Positions 43,922 through 52,721 of a stretch of 64,000 bases of DNA are shown one piece after another. How positions within the stretch are numbered: position 1 is the first letter of the stretch; each line of letters opens with the position of its first letter. The stretch spans positions 1,550,001-1,614,000 of the forward strand of contig CAVRAV010000001.1 of assembly GCA_963719165.1 (NCBI GenBank), in the 5' to 3' direction. The notes under the pieces are model-generated. The model made no database searches and was not told the DNA's origin. It was given only the letters and a program-made list of their open reading frames with translations. The position numbers were made by a program, and so were the translations under genes. The stretch comes from JAOUEA01 sp963719165 (GTDB lineage Bacteria; Actinomycetota; UBA4738; HRBIN12).

Positions 43922-46706
43922 GCATCACCTCTCCCAAGTCTCCGCGCCGTGCGGCCCGGTCGGCGAGCCGCCCTCCGATGAGGGCCGCGACGCCGAGCAA
44001 CGCTGCCGCGGCGATGAGCGCCGCCCACGGAGCGACCACGATGGGGTGAGGCGGGATGGACGGCAGGGGGGCGATCGCGTCGAGCACCGTCGGAAGCGTG
44101 ACGATCCCCGCCAGCGCCCCGGCCGCGAGCGCCAGGAACAACAGGCCGCCGAGCTCGAGCACCAACGCGAGGCGCATCGTGCGCGCGCGTATCCCCATAC
44201 GGATCGAGAGCGCGGAGGCCATGATGCGAGAACGCTGCCGGGCCTGCAGGTACACGACGGCGAGCAGGACGATGAGCAGAAGCGCCACGAGCCCCAGGAC
44301 GTCGATCACGAGCAGCGTGTTCACTGCCGCCACCACGATGGGGATGTCCTCGACCTCGTGAGCGGTGAGGACGAGGTACGCCTGCAGACCGGCCCCACCG
44401 ACCTCGGAGCGGATCTGCTCCTGGTTGCCGCGGATCCAGTATTCCGTCGTGGCGAACGTGGAGGTGACGCGATAGGGATCCACGTGGAACACGGGCTCCA
44501 CGGCATCCGCCGCTACCACGACCATCGGTCGTTGGGAGGACGCGCCCGGGAAGGCGGCCGCGGTGCCCACGACCTCCACCGGAGCCTCGACACCGCCCAG
44601 GGTCATCGAGGAGGGCTCGTCGTCGCCCCCGTTCACAAGCACGATCGGCACGGCGGCGGATCCATGACCGGCGATCGCGCTCAGCAACTGCGAGAGCGGC
44701 CGGCCGGAGAAGGCGCCGTTCCAGTACGCCGCGGACTCGAACGTCGAAGGATCCACCACGAGCAGGTCGTACTCCTTTCCCCCCCCGTCGAAGGTGCCGG
44801 CCTGCGTGACGCGCTGCACCTCCGTGATGGGGAACGGGAACGACGAGGGAGCCGTGGCACCCGGCACGGTCTGCACCTGAACGTCGCTGCCCACGAACAC
44901 CTTCGCCTTGGCCTCGACGGTCGCGTGGAGCGACGTCACGAGACCCTGGGCGGAGACGAAGACCGCGACCGCCAGCGCCGTCGCCACCACGAAGACGACG
45001 CCGAGCCGGTGGGACGCCGCCACCCGCCGCACGGTGAGCCAACCCGCGGTCACGCCGCGGCCCCCGCCGGATCGCGCGCGCCGCATGACCGCAACCGCCG
45101 CGATCCTCGCAGTCAAGATCCCCACGCCGACGGCAAGCGTCAGCGGATACAGGAACACGGCGGCCCTCGGCGAGGCCACGTCGCCCGCCTGCACGATCCC
45201 GCCCTGCGTGACCAGCGACCGGCCGAGTGCCCACGCCGCCGCGAACGCCAGCAGCTCCCACGGGAACCACATCACGAGTCGCGTGAGCCGCTCCTTGTGC
45301 TCATGGCTGGACGCGAACAGGGCGCCGGAGACGCCCCCGACGAGGAGCAGCGAACCGGCGGCGGCGGCGAGGGAGCCGGCCACCGCGATCCGCTGCGCCG
45401 CCGCCCCCACGGCACCGGTGGGACCGAACATCGCCATGAGGGCCGCCGCGAGGGCGAACCCGGCCACGGTCCCGACCGCGACGGGCACGAACGCCTCCAC
45501 CGAGGTCCGCGCCCCTACCCGCAGGGGGCTCCATCCTCGCGCGCGAAACAGCCCCGTCTCGTCGGGTCGCGACGCGACCGCGAAGACCGCGGCGGCGGCG
45601 ATGGCCGCGAATGCGATCGCGAGCCCCGCGATGAGCAGGACCGAGACCGGGCCGCGGATCGCCGGGGTCCGCTGATCCACGATCGTGATCACGGCCCCGC
45701 TCGCGCTGTGGAACCGGGACTCCGAGGTCGGGAGGGATCGCCCGTTGGGTCGGGCCGTGAACACGGTCCCGCAGCATTCGAACAGCTGGCCGAGGCGGGA
45801 GCCGGTGCGGGTGACGACGCTGGGATCGCTGCCCCGCTGGATGCGCGAGAGGAGATCGGCCGCGAAGGCTGCCAGCCCGTGGGCCTCGCTCACCGTGAGC
45901 TCCGGCGCGGCGCGGACGGGCGCCTGCCAGGCCTGATCGACCTGCCGTCGTCCCAGTTGATCCTGGAGCCGCACGAGCGTGTCGGGGTCCGCGATCATGA
46001 ACTGGGGAGGCAGAGAGCAATCGGGGCACGGAAGGTAGATATCCGGCGACCACGGCTGCCAGTACCCGTCGGGCGCCGCGCCCCAGATCGTCTGGAAGAT
46101 GCCGGCCACCCGTGCCCGGGCGGCTCGCCGGCCCACGTGCAGGATCACCGTGTCACCGGGCTTCACGCCGATGGTGTGGGCGATGACGTAGGGCAGCCAG
46201 ATGCCGTCCCCTGCAGGCCCGGCCAGGATCCGAACGTGGTCGAGCGCTCGATCGCCCGCGTAGAGCCGACCGCTGACCGGCCCCAACGACGGGTCCTGCC
46301 CGGTGTCGTCGGTGACCCGCACCGGCGGTGCCGCCATGCTCGCGAGCGTCGGGCCGAGCACCGGGTCCTTGGCGGCCTCCGCGGCGAACGCCGCGGCGCG
46401 TTCCTGCGTGAGCGATCCTCCGTCGGGCGCCCGCGCGCCGAAGCCCACGTTCGTGGCCTTGTACGTGATGCCCACGCCGTAGCGCGTGAACGAGGGGTTC
46501 GCGATGGCGGCATCCAGGAGCTGACTCTCCGAGGCCGCCACGAACAGGGGCGCCGCCGCCGCCGTGACCGTGACGAGGATGCCGCCGAGCGCCAGCGCGA
46601 CGAACAGCGCCGGGCGGTGCAGCAGGCGGGTCGGCGCCGAGCGCCAGGCGGGCCGCCCGGCCGGGATGACCGCGCCCTCGCCCCGGCGCGTGAGCGACGT
46701 CTTCAT
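43908..46706 (-). CDS. ABC transporter permease, MacB/FtsX-like
   Basis: This 932-residue integral membrane protein has an N-terminal helix (ALFVALALGGILVTVTAAAAPLF), a ~300-residue extracytoplasmic domain, a middle set of about six helices (near SVLLIAGLAIAFAAIAAAAVF and further on), a second extracytoplasmic domain (~580-760) and a final FtsX-type three-helix set (LVALLLIVLLAVVYLQ, LVLELGGLLFLALAAG). FtsX-like permeases export peptides, lipids or lipoproteins by mechanotransmission, here with the tandem ATPase next to it. The ATG 46706 was chosen at the start of the protein-like sequence. Confidence 0.87.
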   Translation of the reverse strand: MKTSLTRRGEGAVIPAGRPAWRSAPTRLLHRPALFVALALGGILVTVTAAAAPLFVAASESQLLDAAIANPSFTRYGVGITYKATNVGFGARAPDGGSLTQERAAAFAAEAAKDPVLGPTLASMAAPPVRVTDDTGQDPSLGPVSGRLYAGDRALDHVRILAGPAGDGIWLPYVIAHTIGVKPGDTVILHVGRRAARARVAGIFQTIWGAAPDGYWQPWSPDIYLPCPDCSLPPQFMIADPDTLVRLQDQLGRRQVDQAWQAPVRAAPELTVSEAHGLAAFAADLLSRIQRGSDPSVVTRTGSRLGQLFECCGTVFTARPNGRSLPTSESRFHSASGAVITIVDQRTPAIRGPVSVLLIAGLAIAFAAIAAAAVFAVASRPDETGLFRARGWSPLRVGARTSVEAFVPVAVGTVAGFALAAALMAMFGPTGAVGAAAQRIAVAGSLAAAAGSLLLVGGVSGALFASSHEHKERLTRLVMWFPWELLAFAAAWALGRSLVTQGGIVQAGDVASPRAAVFLYPLTLAVGVGILTARIAAVAVMRRARSGGGRGVTAGWLTVRRVAASHRLGVVFVVATALAVAVFVSAQGLVTSLHATVEAKAKVFVGSDVQVQTVPGATAPSSFPFPITEVQRVTQAGTFDGGGKEYDLLVVDPSTFESAAYWNGAFSGRPLSQLLSAIAGHGSAAVPIVLVNGGDDEPSSMTLGGVEAPVEVVGTAAAFPGASSQRPMVVVAADAVEPVFHVDPYRVTSTFATTEYWIRGNQEQIRSEVGGAGLQAYLVLTAHEVEDIPIVVAAVNTLLVIDVLGLVALLLIVLLAVVYLQARQRSRIMASALSIRMGIRARTMRLALVLELGGLLFLALAAGALAGIVTLPTVLDAIAPLPSIPPHPIVVAPWAALIAAAALLGVAALIGGRLADRAARRGDLGEVMRVAG

Positions 46707-46725
46707 GCTCTGCGCAGGGTCGGCG

Positions 46726-47851
46726 TCAGCCCGCCGTCGCCTCGATGACGTAGTCCTCGGCGTCCGGGTCCCATGCAAGTGTTACGAGACCTTCGGTCTC
46801 CGCGGCCTTGCAGAACTGCAAGAACCCCCGGTACCCGAACTTCTTCTCGCTGAAGTCGGGCTCGACCTTGCGCACCTGGTTCTTGAGACCGGACAGCAGC
46901 GGAGCGTCACCGTCGGCCTGCAGGTCTGCGACGACCTGCTGCAGTAGCGCGAACGCCTCCGTTTCCCCTCCGCGCGACGGGAGGGTCACTTCGGGATCAC
47001 CGTTGGCCGAGCTCTCGCTCAGCTCCACGAGGTTCCGGTCCGCGAGGTGGCGCAGGAGCTCACCGAACGCGCGGAACCCGAAATCGTCCTCGCTGAAGGT
47101 CGGGTCCTTGCGCAACAACGCGCGCTTGATCGAGGACGCGCGGACGGGGCCGTTGGAGGAACGCTGGAGCCCGGCGAGCGTCTGCGCGATCAAGATCGCG
47201 AGCTGATTCACGTCGCCGGGGGATCGCACTCACCTCGTGCTCGTCGTCGTCCATGGCCTCGGGCGGGGCCTCGACCACGAGTTCGGGCCCGTGGGCACCC
47301 CGATCGCCGGAGCCCGAACCGCCGCGTCCCTGACCCCGGCGCCGACGTCCCCCGCCCGCATGAGCGTCGACGCCGTCGAGCGATTCGTAGAAGAGGAATT
47401 CGTCGCAGGCCGGCGGCAGCAGGGCGGAGGTGGAGTCCTTGATCCCCACGCCGATGACGCGCTTGTCGAGTTCGCGCAGCTTGTGCACGAGCGGCGTGAG
47501 GTCGCTGTCGCCGGTGCAGATAACGAACGTGGTGACGAAGTCGCGCTCGAACGCCATCTCGAGCGCATCCACGGCGAGCTTCACGTCTCCCGCGTTCTTG
47601 CGAGACGCGCCCATCCGTTGCGGGATCTCGATCAGCTCCACGTGGTTGCGGGTGAGCATGCGCCGGTCCTCATCGAAGTACGACCAGTCCGCGTATGCCC
47701 TGCGCGCGATCACACGTCCGCGCACCGCGAGCGCGTCGAGGACGGGCCGCAGATCGAACGAAAGCCCAAGGTTGTCGCGCGCGCCGATCGCGAGGTTCTC
47801 GTAGTCCAGGAACAGGGCGATGCGTTCTTCGTCGGTATCCACGGCGAACAC
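46726..47851 (-). CDS. NYN-domain RNase with OST-HTH/LOTUS-like module, frameshifted
   Basis: The protein has an N-terminal NYN (PIN-like) nuclease domain (ALFLDYENLAIGAR; ADWSYFDEDRRML; NAGDVKLAVDAL; TGDSDLTPLVHKLRELDKRVIGVG, all acidic site residues). The C-terminal half, in another frame from ~47222, has two helix-turn-helix-like units (SEDDFGFRAFGELLRHLADRN and SEKKFGYRGFLQFCKAAET), the OST-HTH/LOTUS pattern. The frame changes at a run of five G on the plus strand (C in the gene, 47218-47222). Removing one C joins EVSAIP to GDVNQLAILI, about 374 residues. The fused type cleaves or regulates RNA. Confidence 0.78.
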
Positions 47852-47870
47852 CCTAGCCGGTGCGGCGGGC

Positions 47871-48725
47871 TCAGGCCGAGCAGGAATCCGATCCGGAATC
47901 GCGAACGGTCCCGTTCACGTCGATGAACTTCCACGTGTACGCCGACGGGCTGAGGTCCAGCTGCATGACCCCGTACCCCTTGAACCCGGCGTCGGCCTTG
48001 CCCGACGGCGTCCCCGCCGAACGCCCGCCCGTGCCCACGATGAGCCGGCGGATGTGGAGGCCCTTGTAGTTGTCCCACCGCTCATAGGTGTGCTTGTGCC
48101 CCGCGAGGATGAGGTCGGCGCCCGACTGCGCGGCCGCCTTCGGGAAGGTTCCCTGCGATGGATGGTGGTAGAAGACCAGCTCGCAGAGGTGGCCGTCGGC
48201 CGCCAGGTCGTTCTTCAACCAGGTGACCTGCGCGGGGCAGCTCGCGAACTTGCAGTTCGAGTTGAGCGCCACGATGTGCCACGAGCCGAGATCGAAGCTG
48301 TAGTAGCCGCGCGTTGGATCTGAGGCGGCCGCTCCGCGTCCCGCGAGCTGCTGAGCGAAATACTGGAAGTAACCGCTCGCGTTCTTCGTCTCGTATTCAT
48401 GGTTCCCGAGCGCCGGCGCGGTGATGTTCTTGAACGCGCCCCACGTGGGGTTGTAGGACTTCTGGAACTGGGCGTACTCCCCCTTCTCGTACTGCGCATC
48501 GCCCAGCACCAACACCTCGGCGGGGTGGATGCGATCGGTGATGAGGTCCGCCGTTTGCTTCTGGTTCTTGCCGACGTGGCCCGACAGCGCGATATCCCCC
48601 GCCGCCGCGATGGTAACGGTGGCGCCACGAGGGCGATCGGCACCTCCGGACGCGGGAGGGGCCGCAGCGGCGAGAACCAGCAGGATCGACAGCGCAGCGG
48701 TGAGTGCGATCGGGATCTTCCTCAT
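47871..48725 (-). CDS. Secreted calcineurin-like metallophosphoesterase
   Basis: This 284-residue protein has a Sec signal peptide (IALTAALSILLVLAAAAPP-A) and a metallophosphoesterase core: AAAGDIALSG, LGDAQYEKG, LGNHEYET (GNHE), FYHHPSQG and AGHKHTYERW (GHxH) in family order. It should bind two metal ions and hydrolyse a phosphate ester outside the membrane. ATG 48725 is the start at which the signal peptide begins. It lies 19 bases after the NYN gene start on the same strand. Confidence 0.9.
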   Translation of the reverse strand: MRKIPIALTAALSILLVLAAAAPPASGGADRPRGATVTIAAAGDIALSGHVGKNQKQTADLITDRIHPAEVLVLGDAQYEKGEYAQFQKSYNPTWGAFKNITAPALGNHEYETKNASGYFQYFAQQLAGRGAAASDPTRGYYSFDLGSWHIVALNSNCKFASCPAQVTWLKNDLAADGHLCELVFYHHPSQGTFPKAAAQSGADLILAGHKHTYERWDNYKGLHIRRLIVGTGGRSAGTPSGKADAGFKGYGVMQLDLSPSAYTWKFIDVNGTVRDSGSDSCSA

Positions 48726-48813
48726 GGACGCCGCCTCCCGGCCGCGGGGGACGGCCATCGACCGCCATCCTATGGCCTAGGCCGGCCGCAAGGGAAGCCC
48801 CGAACGGGGGACC

Positions 48814-49065
48814 TTACGCGTCGTCCTCGGCGGCATCGGCCAACATCGTTGCGGCCCCCGCGTCGCCGATCGCCGTCGCTCCGAGATCCTCCGCCATGGC
48901 CTCCTCCACCACGGCCTCGCTCGCCAGCTCCTCGGCGGCGGCCTCGAGCTCCACGGCGGCCTCGGCCTTGTCCATCGCGTCGGCGTGCAGGGCGTCGGCC
49001 ACCTCGGCCTCTTCGACAGCGTCCTCCGCGGCGCCGGCAGCGGCATCCATCAGCTCGTCGTCCAT
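48814..49065 (-). CDS. Small Ala/Glu-rich acidic hypothetical protein
   Basis: This 83-residue protein is almost entirely Ala, Glu and Asp (MDDELMDAAAGAAEDAVEEA, later ELEAAAEELASEAVVEEAM), strongly acidic and without aromatic residues or cysteines. The ATG is preceded by GAAGGAG at normal spacing, which supports translation. It could be a helical disordered tail-like chaperone or binding protein, but low complexity prevents family assignment. It is divergent from the alcohol dehydrogenase gene at 49223. Confidence 0.5.
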   Translation of the reverse strand: MDDELMDAAAGAAEDAVEEAEVADALHADAMDKAEAAVELEAAAEELASEAVVEEAMAEDLGATAIGDAGAATMLADAAEDDA

Positions 49066-49222
49066 GACAGCTCCTTCCTCAAGGGTCGAACGTGGCGCGA
49101 AGGATAGCGCGGCCCGGAAAAGCTCGCTCGCCTCGTCCTCCGACGCCTCCTCGGACGCCGTCTCGGTCTCACCGGCGCCGATGTTACAGTCGCCATCAGC
49201 GCAAGATCGAGGGGAGCTCATC

Positions 49223-50347
49223 GTGGCCGCCGAGCCGGTGGAGGGCCTGGGCGCCGTGGTCCGAGCCCGTGGGGAACCACCGCGATTGGCGCCCATCCTC
49301 CTCGACCCTCCAGGCCCCGGCGAGGTCCTCGTGCGCTTGGTGGCAAGCGGCATATGTCACAGCGACCACTGGGCCATGTTGCACGGCAACTGGGGCGCCC
49401 CCTTCCCGATGCTGCTCGGGCACGAGGGCGCCGGTGTCGTGCAACAGGTAGGCCCGGGGGTACGGGGCCTCGCGCCGGGAACCCGTGTGATCTTGGCGTG
49501 GGCCGTGCCGTGCGGGCGCTGTCGCCCGTGCCGCTGCGGCCGGCCGCGCAAGTGCGACCACGCCTGGGTCCAGCCCCCGCGGTTGCGCCTTTCGGCGAAC
49601 GGAGAACCCCTGGCCGGAACGCTCTCGTTGGGAACGCTGGCCACGCATACGGTGGTGCACGAAGCGCAGGCGATCCCGGTCCCCCACGAGGCCGACCTCG
49701 CCCGCGTGTGTCTGATCGGTTGCGGAGTCTCCACCGGCGTGGGCGCGGCCGTGAACACCGCGCAGGTCCGAGCCGGATCGACCGTTGCCGTCATCGGCCT
49801 CGGCGGGATCGGCCTCGCGGCGTTGCAGGGCTCCCTGCTCAGCGGCGCCACGCGTGCGATCGCGGTCGACCTGGTGCGGGGCAAGCTCGATGCGGCGCTC
49901 GGCATGGGCGCAACCGACGTGGTCGACGCGTCGGCGACCGATCCCGTATCGGCGGTCCGCGACCTGACCGATGGCGAGGGCGTCGATCACGCTTTCGAGG
50001 CAACGGGGGTGCCCGCGGTGGTGAGCCAGGCCGTATCGATGCTCGCCCGGGGCGGCATCGCCGTCGCCATCGGGGTGCCACCGCCCTCGAGCGAGGTCAC
50101 GCTGAACTGGAGCGAGGGCGACCGCGCCGCGTACCCCAGCAAGATCGAGCTTCGCGTCACCGACGGCGGCGATCCCCTCGCCGAGGACTTCGCCACGTGG
50201 CTGGGATGGACCATGGAGGGCCGCCTCGACCTGGACGCCATGGTGACGCGGGAGCTTCGCCTCACCGACGACGATCTCGCAGAGGGCGTGCGGGCGATGC
50301 TCGGGGGGGAAGTCGTCCGTTCGGTGGTGCGGATCGCCGCCGGATGA
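49223..50347 (+). CDS. Zinc-dependent alcohol dehydrogenase
   Basis: This 374-residue medium-chain dehydrogenase has the catalytic zinc ligand Cys in ASGICHSDHWAM, GHEGAGVVQQVG, the structural-zinc cysteines in CGRCRPCRCGRPRKC, and a Rossmann motif VAVIGLGGIGLAALQG. GCGVSTGVGAAVNTA precedes it, as in class III-type and mycothiol-linked alcohol dehydrogenases. It should oxidise an alcohol or formaldehyde adduct with NAD+. The start GTG 49223 is preceded by GAGGGGAG. It lies ahead of the cyclodeaminase gene. Confidence 0.9.
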   Translation: MAAEPVEGLGAVVRARGEPPRLAPILLDPPGPGEVLVRLVASGICHSDHWAMLHGNWGAPFPMLLGHEGAGVVQQVGPGVRGLAPGTRVILAWAVPCGRCRPCRCGRPRKCDHAWVQPPRLRLSANGEPLAGTLSLGTLATHTVVHEAQAIPVPHEADLARVCLIGCGVSTGVGAAVNTAQVRAGSTVAVIGLGGIGLAALQGSLLSGATRAIAVDLVRGKLDAALGMGATDVVDASATDPVSAVRDLTDGEGVDHAFEATGVPAVVSQAVSMLARGGIAVAIGVPPPSSEVTLNWSEGDRAAYPSKIELRVTDGGDPLAEDFATWLGWTMEGRLDLDAMVTRELRLTDDDLAEGVRAMLGGEVVRSVVRIAAG

Positions 50348-50441
50348 CGGCGCCGCTCGCACGTGACGCGCATGGGTGGCCGGCGGATGGGCCCGCGCCG
50401 GCCTGCTTGACGGGGGCATGCGCCCAGTGGACGCTGGCCGC

Positions 50442-51086
50442 GTGACGACGCCTCGCGTGATGGTGGGAGAGCCGATCGACCTATGGCTGGACGCCCTGGC
50501 CTCGGATCTGGTGGCGCCCGCCGGCGAGGCTTTCGCGGCCCTCGCAGGGGCCGCGGGGGCGGCGCTCGTGGGCGCGGTCGCACGCCGGACGTTGAAGCGT
50601 CTGGGGACCCAACCCGGCGGCGCCCGGATGCTGGAGATCCAGGACGAAGCGGACGCGGGACGCGGGAGCTTCCTGCAGCTCGCCGACACGAACGCGAATG
50701 CCTACGCGTCGTTCCTCGGGATCCTCCGGACGCCGGACGGGCCCGACGGCGACCGGACGGCTCGTCTCTTACAGCTCCGCGACGCGTTGGAGGCGACCAT
50801 CGATGGCCAGCTCCAGATCGCGCGCCGTTCCGTCTACCTGCTGGGCCTCGCCGAGGAGGTCACGCGCCTCGGTGACGCCAACACGGCGGCGGACGGCTTG
50901 AGCGCGGCGGCGTCGCTGCACGCCGCGACGTTGGCGGCGCTCGCCGACATCGAGATCAACGCGTTCGCGATCGGCGAGACGGAGCGCAGGACGGAGCTCG
51001 TGCAGACGTGCGCCTCCCTGCGCAAGCGGGCCGGCGACCTCCTCGCGGCCGTCGACGATGCCCGCGTGAGCACGCAGACTCGATAG
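50442..51086 (+). CDS. Cyclodeaminase/cyclohydrolase family protein
   Basis: This 214-residue protein is the helical FTCD C-terminal-type domain (formiminotetrahydrofolate cyclodeaminase, FchA-like). It starts EPIDLWLDALASD and has the Gly/Ala-rich FAALAGAAGAALVGAVARRTL in place of the usual PGGGSVAAL loop, then NANAYASFLGILRT and SAAASLHAATLAALADIEINA. It would convert 5-formimino-THF to methenyl-THF. GTG 50442 is one of several possible starts (ATG 50418, ATG 50460). It follows the ADH gene by ~95 bases and fits folate-based one-carbon metabolism. Confidence 0.8.
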   Translation: MTTPRVMVGEPIDLWLDALASDLVAPAGEAFAALAGAAGAALVGAVARRTLKRLGTQPGGARMLEIQDEADAGRGSFLQLADTNANAYASFLGILRTPDGPDGDRTARLLQLRDALEATIDGQLQIARRSVYLLGLAEEVTRLGDANTAADGLSAAASLHAATLAALADIEINAFAIGETERRTELVQTCASLRKRAGDLLAAVDDARVSTQTR

Positions 51087-51092
51087 CGAACC

Positions 51093-51641
51093 TCAGCCCC
51101 GGAAGTCATCACGGCGGATCTCGTACCGTACGCCGTGCCACACCTCGTCGCCGTAGACGTGTTCGAACCGCTCCACGAGTTTCATCCCGACCTTCTCGGC
51201 CACCCGGATCGACGGGACGTTCTCCGCGCTGGCGTAGGCGCGCACCACGTCGGCCTCGAGCGTGCCGAACGCATAGCCGACGAGCGCGCCGACGGCCTCG
51301 GTAGCGTATCCACGCCCCTGGAACGCCGGCGACATCGTGTAGCCCACCTTGATCACGTCCGGCTCGTCTGCGGGGCTCAGGCCGACGTCGCCCACCAGCG
51401 TGCCCTTCTCGCGCTCCCGCACCGAGAACTGGACCCATCCGCCGGGCTCGCCGGGAACGCGGCCGGCCATCTCGACGATCTCCGTGCGGATGCCATCGGG
51501 GTCGGTGCGCTCCCAGCCCTGGTACCGGTGGACGTCGGGGTCGCTTCGGTAGGACGAGATGCCCCCGGCGTCTTCGGGGACGGAGCGGCGAAGGGTTAGG
51601 CGCTCCGTCGTGATCTCGTTCGGCTCTGGGTCGGGGTGCAT
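51093..51641 (-). CDS. GNAT-family N-acetyltransferase
   Basis: This 182-residue protein matches the RimJ/RimL-like GNAT group: TTERLTLRRSVPEDAGG at the N-terminus, VGYTMSPAFQGRGYATEAVGALVGYAF (acetyl-CoA pyrophosphate loop, QGRGYA) and ENVPSIRVAEKVGMKL (the C-terminal helix and strand). It acetylates an amino group of a protein, antibiotic or small molecule. The ATG at 51641 is the first start with family N-terminal sequence. It is convergent with the cyclodeaminase gene, 6 bases apart. Confidence 0.9.
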   Translation of the reverse strand: MHPDPEPNEITTERLTLRRSVPEDAGGISSYRSDPDVHRYQGWERTDPDGIRTEIVEMAGRVPGEPGGWVQFSVREREKGTLVGDVGLSPADEPDVIKVGYTMSPAFQGRGYATEAVGALVGYAFGTLEADVVRAYASAENVPSIRVAEKVGMKLVERFEHVYGDEVWHGVRYEIRRDDFRG

Positions 51642-51725
51642 CGGGGGTGAAGCGTACCCGGGTCGCGCGCCGTTCCCGGCGGCAGCTCGTTGCCGTTCGC
51701 TCGATGCCATCGCTAACGTCCCGAG

Positions 51726-52709
51726 GTGACCAACGCCTCGGACCGTGCGCGCCGGCTCGCAGATGAGCTGCTCTTCCCGGCGGCGCTGTCGACCGACGCG
51801 GCGGATCTCGTCCCTGTCGGAAACCTCGACGCCCTTGCCGATTCGGGGCTCTACGGGATGGCCGCGCCGCGCGACGTCGGAGGGCTCGACCTCGACCGCG
51901 CGTCGGCGAACGAGGTGATCGAGGCGCTCGCGTCCGGTTGCCTCAGCACCACGTTCGTGTGGATCCAGCACCACAACCCCGTGCGCGCGGTGGCGACGGC
52001 CCCGCCGGAGGTCCGCGACGCGTGGCTCGAGCCGCTCACACGAGGTGTGGTCCGGGCGGGCATCGCGCGGGCGGGCGAACGCGCCGGCCCGCCCGTGCTT
52101 ACGGCCGCGCGCACCGGGGGCGGCCTCGTGTTGAACGGCGAGGCCCCCTGGGTCACGGGATGGGGCTTGATCGACGTCGTGCTCGTGGCGGCGCGCGACG
52201 GCGAAGACGTGGTGCGCATGCTGATGGACGCCGAGGAGGCGGCCACGATCGATGTGGTACGGCAACGCACCGTGGCGGCCGACGCCAGCGGCACCGTGAC
52301 CCTGCGGTTCCACGATCATCCCGTCCCCCTCGAGCGCGTCGTCGAGACCGAACCCCTCGACGCCGTGCTCGCGCGCGATCCCGAAGGGTTACGCACGAAC
52401 GGTTCGCTCGCCCTCGGGGTGATCTCGCGTTGCTGCGCGCTCATAGGATCGTCCGCCCTCGACGTCGAGCTCATCGAAGCGCGCGCGGAACTCGACGCGG
52501 GGAGACCCGACTCGCTCCCCGCGGCTCGCGCGCGCGTCGCGGAGCTCGCCCTGCGGGCCGCGGGCGCTTTGACGGTCACGGAGGGCGGCCGCGGCATCCT
52601 GCGGGACCATCACGCACAACGGCTCGCCCGGGAGGCGCTGTTCCTGCTGGTCTTCGGCACGCGGCCCCCGATCCGCGACGAGCTGCTCTCCCGGCTCACC
52701 CGACCCTAG
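51726..52709 (+). CDS. Acyl-CoA dehydrogenase family protein (short)
   Basis: This 327-residue protein has the acyl-CoA dehydrogenase fold with DALADSGLYGMAAPRDVGGL, STTFVWIQHHNPVRA, GVVRAGIARAG, NGEAPWVTGWGLIDVVLV and a C-terminal RVAELALRAAGALTVTEGGRGI. It is ~50 residues shorter than typical members, mainly in the C-terminal bundle, and lacks an obvious catalytic Glu position, so it may be a degenerate or non-classical member. The GTG start at 51726 is divergent from the GNAT gene. Confidence 0.78.
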   Translation: MTNASDRARRLADELLFPAALSTDAADLVPVGNLDALADSGLYGMAAPRDVGGLDLDRASANEVIEALASGCLSTTFVWIQHHNPVRAVATAPPEVRDAWLEPLTRGVVRAGIARAGERAGPPVLTAARTGGGLVLNGEAPWVTGWGLIDVVLVAARDGEDVVRMLMDAEEAATIDVVRQRTVAADASGTVTLRFHDHPVPLERVVETEPLDAVLARDPEGLRTNGSLALGVISRCCALIGSSALDVELIEARAELDAGRPDSLPAARARVAELALRAAGALTVTEGGRGILRDHHAQRLAREALFLLVFGTRPPIRDELLSRLTRP

Positions 52710-52721
52710 CGAGGCCCGGTC

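Noticed and set aside
43731..46748. A 1005-codon plus-strand frame across the ABC permease gene
   Set aside because: Composition is Arg/Gly/Asp-rich and low-complexity; the minus strand encodes a complete FtsX-like permease in the same span.
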